A DNA stretch of 11,697 bases from an uncultured Verrucomicrobiota bacterium. GTDB taxonomy: Bacteria; Verrucomicrobiota; Kiritimatiellia; RFP12; UBA1067. The position numbers and the translations under genes were made by a program. Each line of letters begins with the position of its first letter. The first letter of the stretch is position 1. Below, piece after piece: positions 5,657-11,697 of this stretch. The notes beneath the pieces are model-generated. The model was not told the origin of the DNA and made no database searches. It worked only from the letters and a program-made list of their open reading frames with translations. The stretch is from contig CALYRV010000059.1 of NCBI GenBank assembly GCA_945483525.1, forward strand, positions 1-11,697. The letters run 5' to 3'.

Positions 5657-6821
5657 CAAGATCGCAGATTGCGTCCGCCTCGTCTCCTCCCCCGATTTCA
5701 GAAAGAAACCGCCGTCTGAACGCGAGGTGATTTCGATCGCGACACAGCTGACGTGAAGTGGCGAAGTACATGCCAGAGATCATCCAGCCAACTTGGATAA
5801 GGACGAAGTCGGCGAGTGATCTGATGTTCTGATAATCGACAGGTCGACGGTCGCGTATCGCCTTGACGACCTCAGGATTCGGCGGAACTCCGCATTGTAG
5901 ATTCCAGAACGCCCGAGAATCATTACGCCAGTCCGTATGTTCAACCTGATCCTCCAACACCCGGAATATATCAAGCTTATCAGCATCACGGACGGTATTC
6001 GCGGCGATAGCAGTGAGCGGATCAAGCCCATCTGGCAGATCACGGCGGTTATGATAAAGGATTGCGGAAAGGATAACCGATTCCAGCGGACTGAACAGCT
6101 GATACGCCGGCAGATTCTTCAACCACCCCTGTTTCTTGACGATGTCATGCGAGAAAACGGCATGGTCAACCGACTCCGAGTCCTTGAAGGTATTATACCG
6201 CTGAAGCTGTTCGTAACGTCCGGTGTCATGCAACAACGCCGAAGCGACGGACACGAAGCGTTGTTCGTCGGTAAACCTCTCCCCAGCCGCTATCGCATCG
6301 GCGTTATCCACAACCATCCCCGTATGGACGTACTTCAACTGCATCATCCGCGGCAGATGTTCAAACGGATCGCGGAAGTTGCGTACATACAGTTCATAGT
6401 CGGCCTTAAGCTCGTCGAGCCAAATCTCGCGCAATGGTTCCATTACGAATTCGCGCTGAGAAGCGCGAGGATGTGGAAGCGTAAGCGCTGACTTCTCTAA
6501 CCTAAGATTTCCAAAGGTGATAAGATCAAGATCAATAGTGCGCGGACCATTCTTCACGCCTCGCACCCTTCCCAGATCATCCTCAATAGCGTGCATCATC
6601 CCCGAAAACTCATAAACATCCAGATCGGTCTCGAGGACGACAACCTGGTTCAGGAATTTTAGCGACGCGAAAAACGCCGGCACGTCTACGGGATCGGTTG
6701 TTCTAACCTTGCTCTTGCGAACCAGCTTCGTACTAGGTAAGGCCGCAAGCCGTTCCACCGCTTTGCGGAGATACTCCGCCTTCGGCTCGATGTTCGATCC
6801 TAAAGAAACTACTGCACGCAC
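5649..6821 (-). CDS. folK: Fused 6-hydroxymethyl-dihydropterin pyrophosphokinase (FolK) and HD-domain phosphohydrolase
   Basis: A 390-residue two-domain protein. Residues 1-160 form FolK (HPPK), which transfers pyrophosphate from ATP to 6-hydroxymethyl-7,8-dihydropterin in folate synthesis: VVSLGSN (4-10), the signature RVRGVKNGPRTIDLDLI (85-101) and LPHPR (115-119). Residues 160-375 form an HD-superfamily domain with candidate metal ligands H166 (YVHTG), H198-D199 (LLHDTGRYEQLQRYNTF), H220 (VDHAVFSHD), H257 (YHNRRD) and D279 or D281 (RDADKLD). Such domains hydrolyse phosphate esters. FolK alone is usually about 160 residues, so the HD half is a true fusion. The start is GTG 6821, giving (M)RAVVSLGSN directly; the frame continues further upstream only into the thioesterase gene. 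It begins seven bases after the thioesterase stop, so the two are one transcript. No strong Shine-Dalgarno is seen. The HD substrate is unknown. Confidence 0.88.
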   Translation of the reverse strand: MRAVVSLGSNIEPKAEYLRKAVERLAALPSTKLVRKSKVRTTDPVDVPAFFASLKFLNQVVVLETDLDVYEFSGMMHAIEDDLGRVRGVKNGPRTIDLDLITFGNLRLEKSALTLPHPRASQREFVMEPLREIWLDELKADYELYVRNFRDPFEHLPRMMQLKYVHTGMVVDNADAIAAGERFTDEQRFVSVASALLHDTGRYEQLQRYNTFKDSESVDHAVFSHDIVKKQGWLKNLPAYQLFSPLESVILSAILYHNRRDLPDGLDPLTAIAANTVRDADKLDIFRVLEDQVEHTDWRNDSRAFWNLQCGVPPNPEVVKAIRDRRPVDYQNIRSLADFVLIQVGWMISGMYFATSRQLCRDRNHLAFRRRFLSEIGGGDEADAICDLVI

Positions 6822-6828
6822 GGAGATC

Positions 6829-7224
6829 TCACTTGTAGTTGGCGAGGAAGTCTTCCGGAGGAGGCATTGGACGGAAATCCCTGGTTGACACGAAACAATG
6901 CCTCGTGAAGCCGGAAACGAGGATATGTTCCTCACCCTTGCGGCGGACCTCACACGCAATCTCGAGGCGAACGCCCTTCATCTGCTTCACATAGGCAGTG
7001 ACCTCGAGCAGATCATCGTATTTGGCCGGCGACTTGTAATCGACCTCGGCATGAATCACCGGCAGCATCCACCCGTCCTGCTCGCAACGCTTGTAGGTAT
7101 ACCCGCCAGCGCGCATCAATTCGTTTCGCGCCCGCTCGAAAATAGTGAGATAATTGCCATAATACACGACACCCATCTGGTCGGTATCTGCATACGGCAC
7201 TCGGTATTCCATCGTAATCTTCAT
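6829..7224 (-). CDS. YbgC/FadM-family acyl-CoA thioesterase (hotdog fold)
   Basis: A 131-residue single-domain hotdog protein, the normal length for the 4-hydroxybenzoyl-CoA thioesterase / YbgC family, which hydrolyses acyl-CoA thioesters in the cytoplasm. The signature is intact: YADTDQMGVVYYGNYLTIFERARNE from Tyr11, with Asp15 as the expected catalytic residue in DQMGVVY. Hotdog strands follow (VIHAEVDYKSPAKYDDLLEVTAYV). The substrate chain length cannot be judged. The ATG at 7224 starts MKITMEYRVPYADTD, a normal family N-terminus. The upstream -10 element ends seven bases before this ATG, leaving no room for a leader or Shine-Dalgarno site. It is followed, seven bases after its stop, by the FolK-HD gene. 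Confidence 0.9.
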   Translation of the reverse strand: MKITMEYRVPYADTDQMGVVYYGNYLTIFERARNELMRAGGYTYKRCEQDGWMLPVIHAEVDYKSPAKYDDLLEVTAYVKQMKGVRLEIACEVRRKGEEHILVSGFTRHCFVSTRDFRPMPPPEDFLANYK

Positions 7225-7231
7225 ACCGGAT

Positions 7232-7240
7232 ATTATATCA
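7232..7240 (-). promoter_or_regulatory. Extended -10 promoter giving a predicted leaderless thioesterase mRNA
   Basis: Minus-strand TGATATAAT, identical to the element before threonine synthase, with TATAAT at 7237-7232. Seven bases separate it from ATG 7224, so the usual -10 to +1 distance puts the transcription start on or next to the A of the ATG. No -35 match is seen at 17 bp (ACGGGC). The element lies in the 35-bp gap after the large secreted-protein gene. Confidence 0.62.
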
Positions 7241-7259
7241 AAATCCCGACCCCCGCCCG

Positions 7260-10200
7260 TCAGCGGAAGAGAATCATCAGGCCCTTGGGCGCGGCAGGAG
7301 GATTTGAGCTGAAGATTCGCAGTTCCGGATAATCTACGCCTCCGACCTTGCCGTCAACCCACGGCACGTAACCGTTCGCCTTTGCCCACGCATCCAGCAC
7401 CGCCCGTGCAGATGCACAGGTGTAATCACCGTCTGCCGCGGTCTTGCAACCATCGAAATTCGCGACCGCGCCGGCAGTATGTCCGACGAAACTCGCCGTC
7501 ATGAAGAATGAGTTTAGAGCACCATATCCGCATCTCGGAGCGACCGTCGCCTTCGGATTCGTGTTGAGATCGCCAACCCACTCGCCAGCATAGCCACCGT
7601 CGACGAGGACCGAAACCGCCGCGTAGTTCGCGCAATTCGTCGATATCACGAAAACATCTCCGTAGTCGGCATTGGCACTTACATAACCGACCTGGCCTCC
7701 CGCACAGGATCCACCGATGACCTCGCCGTAGTTCGCGCTATCCGTAATGAAGATCGGACGCTTGCCGTAAACATCATCAAGATACGCGGCGATTCCACCT
7801 GCTCCACCACCTGTTACCGTATAGGTCGCGCTCGCCGGTCTGCCGCCGATTCGACCCATGTTCTTACAACGAGAAATCGATATCGCTCCGAGACGATAGG
7901 TGTATCCGAAGATGCCGCCGTAATATACCTTCGGACCAGCCCCCTGCGAATCAATGTCTCCGTAATTCTCACAATCGACAATCGTCAAAGATCCGCAAAG
8001 CGTACCGCTGTTGACATTGCCTGTCCGGAACCCGACGATACCGGCGAAACGGCCCTCCGCCCCGTCAGCGTAAGTCGAGGTGATCCGACCGTAGTTCACG
8101 CAGTTGGAAACGATGATCTCCGGCTTTTGCACCGAACTCTGGCTGCTTGCTTCACCGATTATGCCGCCAAGCGACTGTCCGCCGGACGAGACCGTGACAA
8201 TGTCCGCACAGTTCGTGCAGGAAACAATCGACAGCAACATCAGATCATCACCGGTCCAGGCGTCGGACATGACCGTGCAGCCGGAGATTCCGCCAGCGGT
8301 TATGGAACGCACTGTGAGCGTGCAATTCGATTCGACAGAGCATTGCTCGATGATCGCGCCATCACCGGCAGCGCCGCAAATCACTCCGACCGCAACACCA
8401 GACGCGGAATTAGAAACCTTGACCGAATAGTTGCGCACGACCACGTTAGCGATTCTGCCGCCACGACAATCTATCGCAAGCATACCGAACCGACTGCTGA
8501 TATTATTGACGGAGGTCACGGATCCGTCATTGTCTCCGTCCAGGATAAAGTTTGCGAATCGTCCGGACAACTTCGCGACAATCGGAGCAGACCCATTGTA
8601 ATGAATCACATACCCGCTGCCATCAATCTGACTGACAAACTCGTCAACCGTCGTCCAATCGGATCGAAGCGCAACATCTCCGGTCAGACGATATGTAACC
8701 TCCGGATAAATCGCCGTCTTAAGCGCGTTCTCAAGTTCCTCGCCCGTCGAAACATCCTGCACAAGCTGAACATATGTCGCATGAACATCCAGATCTTCTA
8801 TGACATTGGAGAAATCCCCGTCCCATCCGGTGAAGAGATAACCATCGCGAACCGGGCTGGCAGGCGCCTCCGCTGGCTTGCCGTGTCCGACGAGCTGATC
8901 AGCGCCGATCTGCGATTCATCCCAGTCAAAGAAGCGAACCGTATGCTCGATCGTCCCGCTCATATAGACGGCCGTAATAACCGTATCAGAAGTCAAGTCC
9001 GAGAATGTTTCCGGAGACCACCCAGTAAAGGTGTATCCGTCATGCTCGGGCGTCGACGGCGGAATCGGAGTGCCGCCACGGAGAATGACGCATGTCTTAA
9101 GCACAACCAACTCGAAATCCTCGGCATCAACGAAAGTCGCCGTAATCGTATCTGGCGCCGCTTCATCCGCCATAATCTTGAGAATCGGCGTAGACGAGCC
9201 CTGCTTCCAAAGATTGCAGTCATCATTATACGCGTTGAGAGACTCGAGATCAGCACCGCTGACAAGCCCTTCCGAGGTTGCGGCATCAACATTCGATTCT
9301 GTAATCAATGTCGGAACCAAGGCGCCGGCGATCATGCCGCCGATAAGTGTATCCGACATGAATGCCGACCCTGAAATCGTAATGGACGGATAAGCAACCG
9401 TGGACTTGAGATATCCAATCGCCTGACCCGGCAGAAATCCATCGCGACTATTGGTGATCGTTCCACGATTAAACGACGACAGAATCGTATAACCGGTACA
9501 CGAGGACTGTGAGATATCGCCAATCAAGCCACCGGCATCCGTACCAGTTACGCTACCGAGATTTGCGCAACCGATCATAGCAAACGAATCCTTGATGATG
9601 GAATTCACCGAACCAACGACACCCCCGGCGGCTTTTGAGCCACCAGTATGCGAGATGTTTCCGTAATTCACGCAATCGACTATTTCCGCACCGCAGTTCT
9701 TGATGCCGGAAATGATGCCGCCCGTCTCGCTTTGAGGGCTCTTGACGGTAAGATTTCCATAGTTGACGCACCGAGCGATGCGAATGTTGCCGTTGATGCT
9801 GTCCGTGCCGCCCTCGGCATAGCGAACGACGCCGCCCAAATTGCCATTCGCACCGTTAGCCGCAGCACTCATGTAATTCGTGCAATCATAGACATTCACG
9901 TAGGCATGGTGGGTATATTTGGCCATCTTCGGATAGATGCCGTTAACGATTCCAGCCCCCTGGTTCGTCCAGTCATTAATCGTCAGCGTTCCGCGTGAAA
10001 CGCAATTGGAAATCGTAACCTCCGCGCCATCACCATTGGCGGTAACAGAACCGAAGAGACCGCCGACATACGCACCCGCGCGCACAGTCACCTTGCAGGA
10101 ATCGTCCATCGAGCAATTCGACAGCAGTGCCGTCGTCGCCGTCGTTAACTTCGCGACGACCATGCCGCCAGTCTTCGACTTCAACGACAGCGAGCAATTG

Positions 10201-10571
10201 ACAAAGGAGATGTTCTGAATGACAAACGACCCTTCCGTCATCGTCGTAGCAACAATGCCGATATCCGCCGTTTCCGACGAAACAGCCGCCCCGCTGACAA
10301 CGAGATTCTTAATCGTCGCGTTTCCACTGACAGTTCCGAAGAGCGGCACCGTCAGCCCCGTAATCGTCTTCCCGTCGCCATCGAGCGTGCCGGAGAAGGC
10401 ACAGGTCGTCCACCCAGTGCAGTCGATATCCGCCGTAAGCTTGATATCATCTGTTGCCGCGCCGGTAATCGCCACGGCAAGTTCTTTGGCGGTCGCGACC
10501 TCAGTCGCAGCGCGGAGAGTGAACGACACAACCGCCACAATCGCGGCGAACAGCAACGACAGTTTCTTCAT
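7260..10571 (-). CDS. Large secreted Cys-rich beta-helix protein (GLUG-like) with two InlB_B repeats
   Basis: An 1103-residue exported protein of unknown function. A clear Sec signal peptide (MKKLSLLFAAIVAVVSFTLRA, cleavage near residue 21-22) is followed by two similar modules. Module 1 (about 24-466) and module 2 (about 604-1086) each open with an 'xxAxEL..AL....Y/IxLTxDxxL' stretch and a D-G-x-G-(K/Y)-x-I turn, followed by right-handed beta-helix coils. Each module carries six coils with a C-x-N-x-G-x-(I/L/V)-type signature, such as DCVNYGNIS and NCVNYGRIT; in one copy per module Ser replaces Cys (near residues 366 and 945). Gly-Gly-hydrophobic-Gly turns (GGLFGS, GGVVGS, GGIIGE) resemble GLUG/peptidase-G2-type adhesin coils. 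Between the modules lie two Listeria-Bacteroides (InlB_B/Flg_new) repeats, about 475-537 and 542-601, ending in TFTGWSP and LFTGWDGDFSN. The C-terminus is PPAAPKGLMILFR. A surface or extracellular adhesive role is inferred. ATG 10571 has GGAG at 10580-10577. Confidence 0.85.
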   Translation of the reverse strand: MKKLSLLFAAIVAVVSFTLRAATEVATAKELAVAITGAATDDIKLTADIDCTGWTTCAFSGTLDGDGKTITGLTVPLFGTVSGNATIKNLVVSGAAVSSETADIGIVATTMTEGSFVIQNISFVNCSLSLKSKTGGMVVAKLTTATTALLSNCSMDDSCKVTVRAGAYVGGLFGSVTANGDGAEVTISNCVSRGTLTINDWTNQGAGIVNGIYPKMAKYTHHAYVNVYDCTNYMSAAANGANGNLGGVVRYAEGGTDSINGNIRIARCVNYGNLTVKSPQSETGGIISGIKNCGAEIVDCVNYGNISHTGGSKAAGGVVGSVNSIIKDSFAMIGCANLGSVTGTDAGGLIGDISQSSCTGYTILSSFNRGTITNSRDGFLPGQAIGYLKSTVAYPSITISGSAFMSDTLIGGMIAGALVPTLITESNVDAATSEGLVSGADLESLNAYNDDCNLWKQGSSTPILKIMADEAAPDTITATFVDAEDFELVVLKTCVILRGGTPIPPSTPEHDGYTFTGWSPETFSDLTSDTVITAVYMSGTIEHTVRFFDWDESQIGADQLVGHGKPAEAPASPVRDGYLFTGWDGDFSNVIEDLDVHATYVQLVQDVSTGEELENALKTAIYPEVTYRLTGDVALRSDWTTVDEFVSQIDGSGYVIHYNGSAPIVAKLSGRFANFILDGDNDGSVTSVNNISSRFGMLAIDCRGGRIANVVVRNYSVKVSNSASGVAVGVICGAAGDGAIIEQCSVESNCTLTVRSITAGGISGCTVMSDAWTGDDLMLLSIVSCTNCADIVTVSSGGQSLGGIIGEASSQSSVQKPEIIVSNCVNYGRITSTYADGAEGRFAGIVGFRTGNVNSGTLCGSLTIVDCENYGDIDSQGAGPKVYYGGIFGYTYRLGAISISRCKNMGRIGGRPASATYTVTGGGAGGIAAYLDDVYGKRPIFITDSANYGEVIGGSCAGGQVGYVSANADYGDVFVISTNCANYAAVSVLVDGGYAGEWVGDLNTNPKATVAPRCGYGALNSFFMTASFVGHTAGAVANFDGCKTAADGDYTCASARAVLDAWAKANGYVPWVDGKVGGVDYPELRIFSSNPPAAPKGLMILFR

Positions 10572-10576
10572 AAATG

Positions 10577-10580
10577 CTCC
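10577..10580 (-). promoter_or_regulatory. Shine-Dalgarno of the large secreted-protein gene
   Basis: GGAG on the minus strand, five bases before ATG 10571; together with the signal-peptide N-terminus it fixes the start. Confidence 0.65.
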
Positions 10581-10592
10581 ATAACTATTTTA

Positions 10593-10610
10593 CTATTATC
10601 GCTATAATAG
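10593..10610. promoter_or_regulatory. Inverted repeat overlapping the -10 of the secreted-protein promoter
   Basis: CTATTAT (10593-10599) and ATAATAG (10604-10610) are perfect 7-bp arms separated by four bases. The dyad covers the -10 hexamer, as an operator would, but it is AT-rich and could be chance symmetry around a -10 sequence. Confidence 0.35.
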
Positions 10611-10632
10611 CATTGTTCTCGCCGCAAAGCAA
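10604..10632 (-). promoter_or_regulatory. Sigma-70-type promoter of the large secreted-protein gene
   Basis: On the minus strand: -35 TTGCTT (10632-10627), a 17-bp spacer, then -10 TATTAT (10609-10604) with a TGC extension. The ATG follows about 32 bases after the -10, leaving a leader of roughly 25 nt with a Shine-Dalgarno site. A second possible -10, TATAAT, lies at 10653-10648. Confidence 0.55.
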
Positions 10633-10698
10633 GCAAAAAACGAAATCATTATACTCGGACGAGAGCGCCCGCAAGAATTTCGCAAAACAGCTGTCGCG

Positions 10699-11109
10699 CT
10701 ACTGCTTGAACGGATTGATGACCACCATTCCGCGATACATCTGCCCAGCGTTGAGATCTTCGCTGACAATCTCGTTACAACCCAGTCGCTCCGCCGCCGA
10801 AACAATCAGCGCATCGTAAAACTGGATTCCATATTCCTCAGCGACATACAATGCATGCCTGACAAGATCATAGGTAACATCAATAGCCCAAAGATCCCTG
10901 AAATAATCAAGCAGCGCATCCAGTTTCTCCCGCGGCAAGCCGAGTTTACGTTTGGCAACACAACAGAACTCCTGTATTACCTGCGTGGAAACGACCCCAT
11001 CCCGATTTATAGTCATCGCGTGAGCGATCAACTCCTTAGCGATCGTCTGACGACGCGGATCAGCGTCATCAACCGCATAAATCAAAACGTTCGAATCGAA
11101 GAATCTCAT
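10699..11109 (-). CDS. PIN-domain (VapC-like) ribonuclease toxin
   Basis: A 136-residue PIN-domain protein, the usual size for VapC toxins, which are Mg2+/Mn2+-dependent RNases that cut specific RNAs and stop growth when freed from the antitoxin. The acidic catalytic residues can be placed: D5 (FFDSNVLIYA), E47 (STQVIQEF), D99 (IQFYDALIVSAA) and D118 (VSEDLN). Hydrophobic beta strands surround them in the normal order. The ATG at 11109 overlaps the antitoxin stop by four bases (ATGA), the standard sign of translational coupling. It looks intact. Nothing here indicates which RNA it cuts. A solitary metabolic PIN nuclease is unlikely given the overlapping antitoxin. Confidence 0.9.
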   Translation of the reverse strand: MRFFDSNVLIYAVDDADPRRQTIAKELIAHAMTINRDGVVSTQVIQEFCCVAKRKLGLPREKLDALLDYFRDLWAIDVTYDLVRHALYVAEEYGIQFYDALIVSAAERLGCNEIVSEDLNAGQMYRGMVVINPFKQ

Positions 11110-11459
11110 TTCGCGCTCCCCGATTCACGGAAATTGGCGTCATCGCGGCTGAACTGATAAGGCGTGCTTCTGCCTGACTTCGGCAACGACTCGATCAGAC
11201 GCCGGAACTCGGATGCGCGGCGAGCACGAAACTTTGACTCCTCGTCATCCTCCGCAAACGTCCTCACATTGCCATTCCAACGCGACATTCCCGCCGCCAT
11301 CATCTGATTGCCAACCGCAAAAGGAATCCCTCCGCTGGCAGCAACCGCACAAATAAAGATATTCACCGCCGCCGAAGTCGTAAGACCAACCTCGTCAAAC
11401 ACCTTCTCGGCCGCTTTCCTTTTTTCACTATCCACTCTCGCCGTAATCATCGTCGTCAT
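11106..11459 (-). CDS. RelB/DinJ-family antitoxin with extended C-terminus
   Basis: A 117-residue protein whose first 50 residues are a textbook RelB/DinJ ribbon-helix-helix domain: TARVDSEKRKAAEKVFDEVGL (6-26) then TTSAAVNIFICAVAASGGIPFAV (27-49). This domain dimerises and binds the operator of its own operon. DinJ proteins are usually near 85-90 residues; here the polar, charged tail (about 53-117) is longer and would be the part that wraps and blocks the toxin. The partner is a PIN toxin rather than the RelE/YafQ type normally encoded beside DinJ. ATG 11459 is favoured by AGGAGG at 11469-11464, four bases upstream; an in-frame ATG three codons later is a weaker alternative. An operator-like palindrome overlaps the promoter, suggesting autorepression. 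Confidence 0.88.
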   Translation of the reverse strand: MTTMITARVDSEKRKAAEKVFDEVGLTTSAAVNIFICAVAASGGIPFAVGNQMMAAGMSRWNGNVRTFAEDDEESKFRARRASEFRRLIESLPKSGRSTPYQFSRDDANFRESGSAK

Positions 11460-11463
11460 AACA

Positions 11464-11469
11464 CCTCCT
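11464..11469 (-). promoter_or_regulatory. Strong Shine-Dalgarno of the antitoxin gene
   Basis: AGGAGG on the minus strand, four bases before ATG 11459. It is the strongest ribosome-binding site in the window and fits the need for antitoxin to be made in excess of toxin. Confidence 0.75.
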
Positions 11470-11473
11470 GTAT

Positions 11474-11493
11474 TACAATCGTTAATGATTGTA
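11474..11493. promoter_or_regulatory. Near-perfect 20-bp palindrome, probable antitoxin operator
   Basis: Arms TACAATC and GATTGTA flank a TTAA centre, with a single mismatched base pair in the whole dyad. It overlaps the -10 hexamer of the toxin-antitoxin promoter (11493-11488), where binding of a ribbon-helix-helix antitoxin would block RNA polymerase. Confidence 0.65.
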
Positions 11494-11516
11494 TCACATT
11501 ATGCCGACAGAATCAA
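11488..11516 (-). promoter_or_regulatory. Promoter of the toxin-antitoxin operon
   Basis: Minus strand: -35 TTGATT (11516-11511), exact 17-bp spacer, -10 TACAAT (11493-11488) preceded by TGA, making an extended -10. The predicted transcript starts near 11481, giving a leader of about 20 nt that contains the AGGAGG site. Confidence 0.65.
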
Positions 11517-11697
11517 GCGCATCAAGACTGGAGTCTCCCCAAAATTTCAGGCCTGCCGCGCCCCTTCCCGAAAAGGACGTGCGCGACTCGACATTAAGGC
11601 GCATTCCATTGGCCCTCCAATCGTCGCGCCGAAGCGACTTCCCCCTTTGATTACGCTTGCAATGGTTCGGCTGCGGGCTGAAGCTCGTCCCGGGCAC
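11517..11697. other. No convincing gene; stretch rich in inverted repeats
   Basis: The short open frames on both strands are Arg/Ser-rich and show no family features. Dyads seen on the plus strand: AGACT-GG-AGTCT (11525-11536); GCGCGAC (11581-11587) with GTCGCGC (11623-11629); and a competing nested pair, ATTGG-CCCT-CCAAT (11608-11621) inside GGCGC/GCGCC (11598-11602 with 11626-11630). This could be an intergenic repeat, part of a structured RNA, or chance in GC-rich DNA. The region continues past the window edge. Confidence 0.3.

Noticed and set aside
6822..6959. 46-codon upstream extension of the FolK-HD frame
   Set aside because: It overlaps the thioesterase gene out of frame and has no FolK-like sequence; GTG 6821 directly precedes the conserved RAVVSLGSN start.
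7225..7259. Rho-independent terminator after the large secreted-protein gene
   Set aside because: Only a 4-bp CCGC/GCGG stem and a short T run are visible, with no clean hairpin-plus-U-tract.
8127..9374. Plus-strand open frame of 415 codons
   Set aside because: Lies wholly antisense to the large secreted-protein gene; no family features and an Arg/Asn-rich composition typical of a shadow frame.
10641..10698. Terminator after the PIN toxin gene
   Set aside because: A weak 5-bp stem (CGGGC/GTCCG with one G-T pair) is separated from the T run by more than ten bases, so it is not a convincing intrinsic terminator.
11494..11697. 67-codon minus-strand open frame at the right edge, and a 49-codon plus-strand frame from 11501
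   Set aside because: Both are Arg/Ser-rich with no recognisable domain, and the minus-strand one runs through the toxin-antitoxin promoter. They are not supported as genes.

Overview
The window reads as bacterial chromosome of moderately high GC in which every supportable gene lies on the minus strand, so transcription runs from right to left. The gene mix fits a host-associated, saccharolytic member of the Verrucomicrobiota/Kiritimatiellota/Lentisphaerota group: a secreted sialate O-acetylesterase-type enzyme, a very large secreted Cys-rich beta-helix protein with Listeria-Bacteroides (InlB_B) repeats, and a BatB-like VWA protein. No marker gene is present, so the taxonomy is an inference.

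Layout from right to left, in the direction of transcription. (1) 11697-11460: about 190 bases with no convincing gene but some dyad symmetry, then a promoter/operator. (2) 11459-10699: a toxin-antitoxin pair, a RelB/DinJ-like antitoxin overlapping a PIN-domain toxin by four bases. (3) 10571-7260: an 1103-residue secreted protein with its own promoter, built from two similar beta-helix modules joined by two InlB_B repeats. (4) 7224-5649: a YbgC-type hotdog thioesterase, then a FolK (HPPK) domain fused to an HD phosphohydrolase domain. The thioesterase promoter sits so close to the ATG that its mRNA should be leaderless. (5) 5631-1: a co-oriented run of threonine synthase, a cytoplasmic PpiC-type prolyl isomerase with a Cys/His-rich tail, a sialate O-acetylesterase-like enzyme, a TrmH/SpoU RNA methyltransferase, and a truncated BatB-like VWA protein leaving the window.

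The most unusual signal is a set of seven short degenerate tandem arrays, mostly of 7-bp period, all within 685-5518. One fills each of the four stop-to-start gaps of the left gene run, and in two cases it overlaps the upstream stop codon. Three more lie in frame inside threonine synthase. The arrays have different unit sequences but the same unit length and a similar size (28-44 bp). No comparable array was found to the right of position 5640. Other points worth follow-up are the FolK-HD fusion (a candidate for the often missing pterin dephosphorylation step of folate synthesis), the DinJ/PIN pairing, the SlyD-like metal-binding tail on a parvulin, and a recurrent extended -10 element TGATAYAAT.
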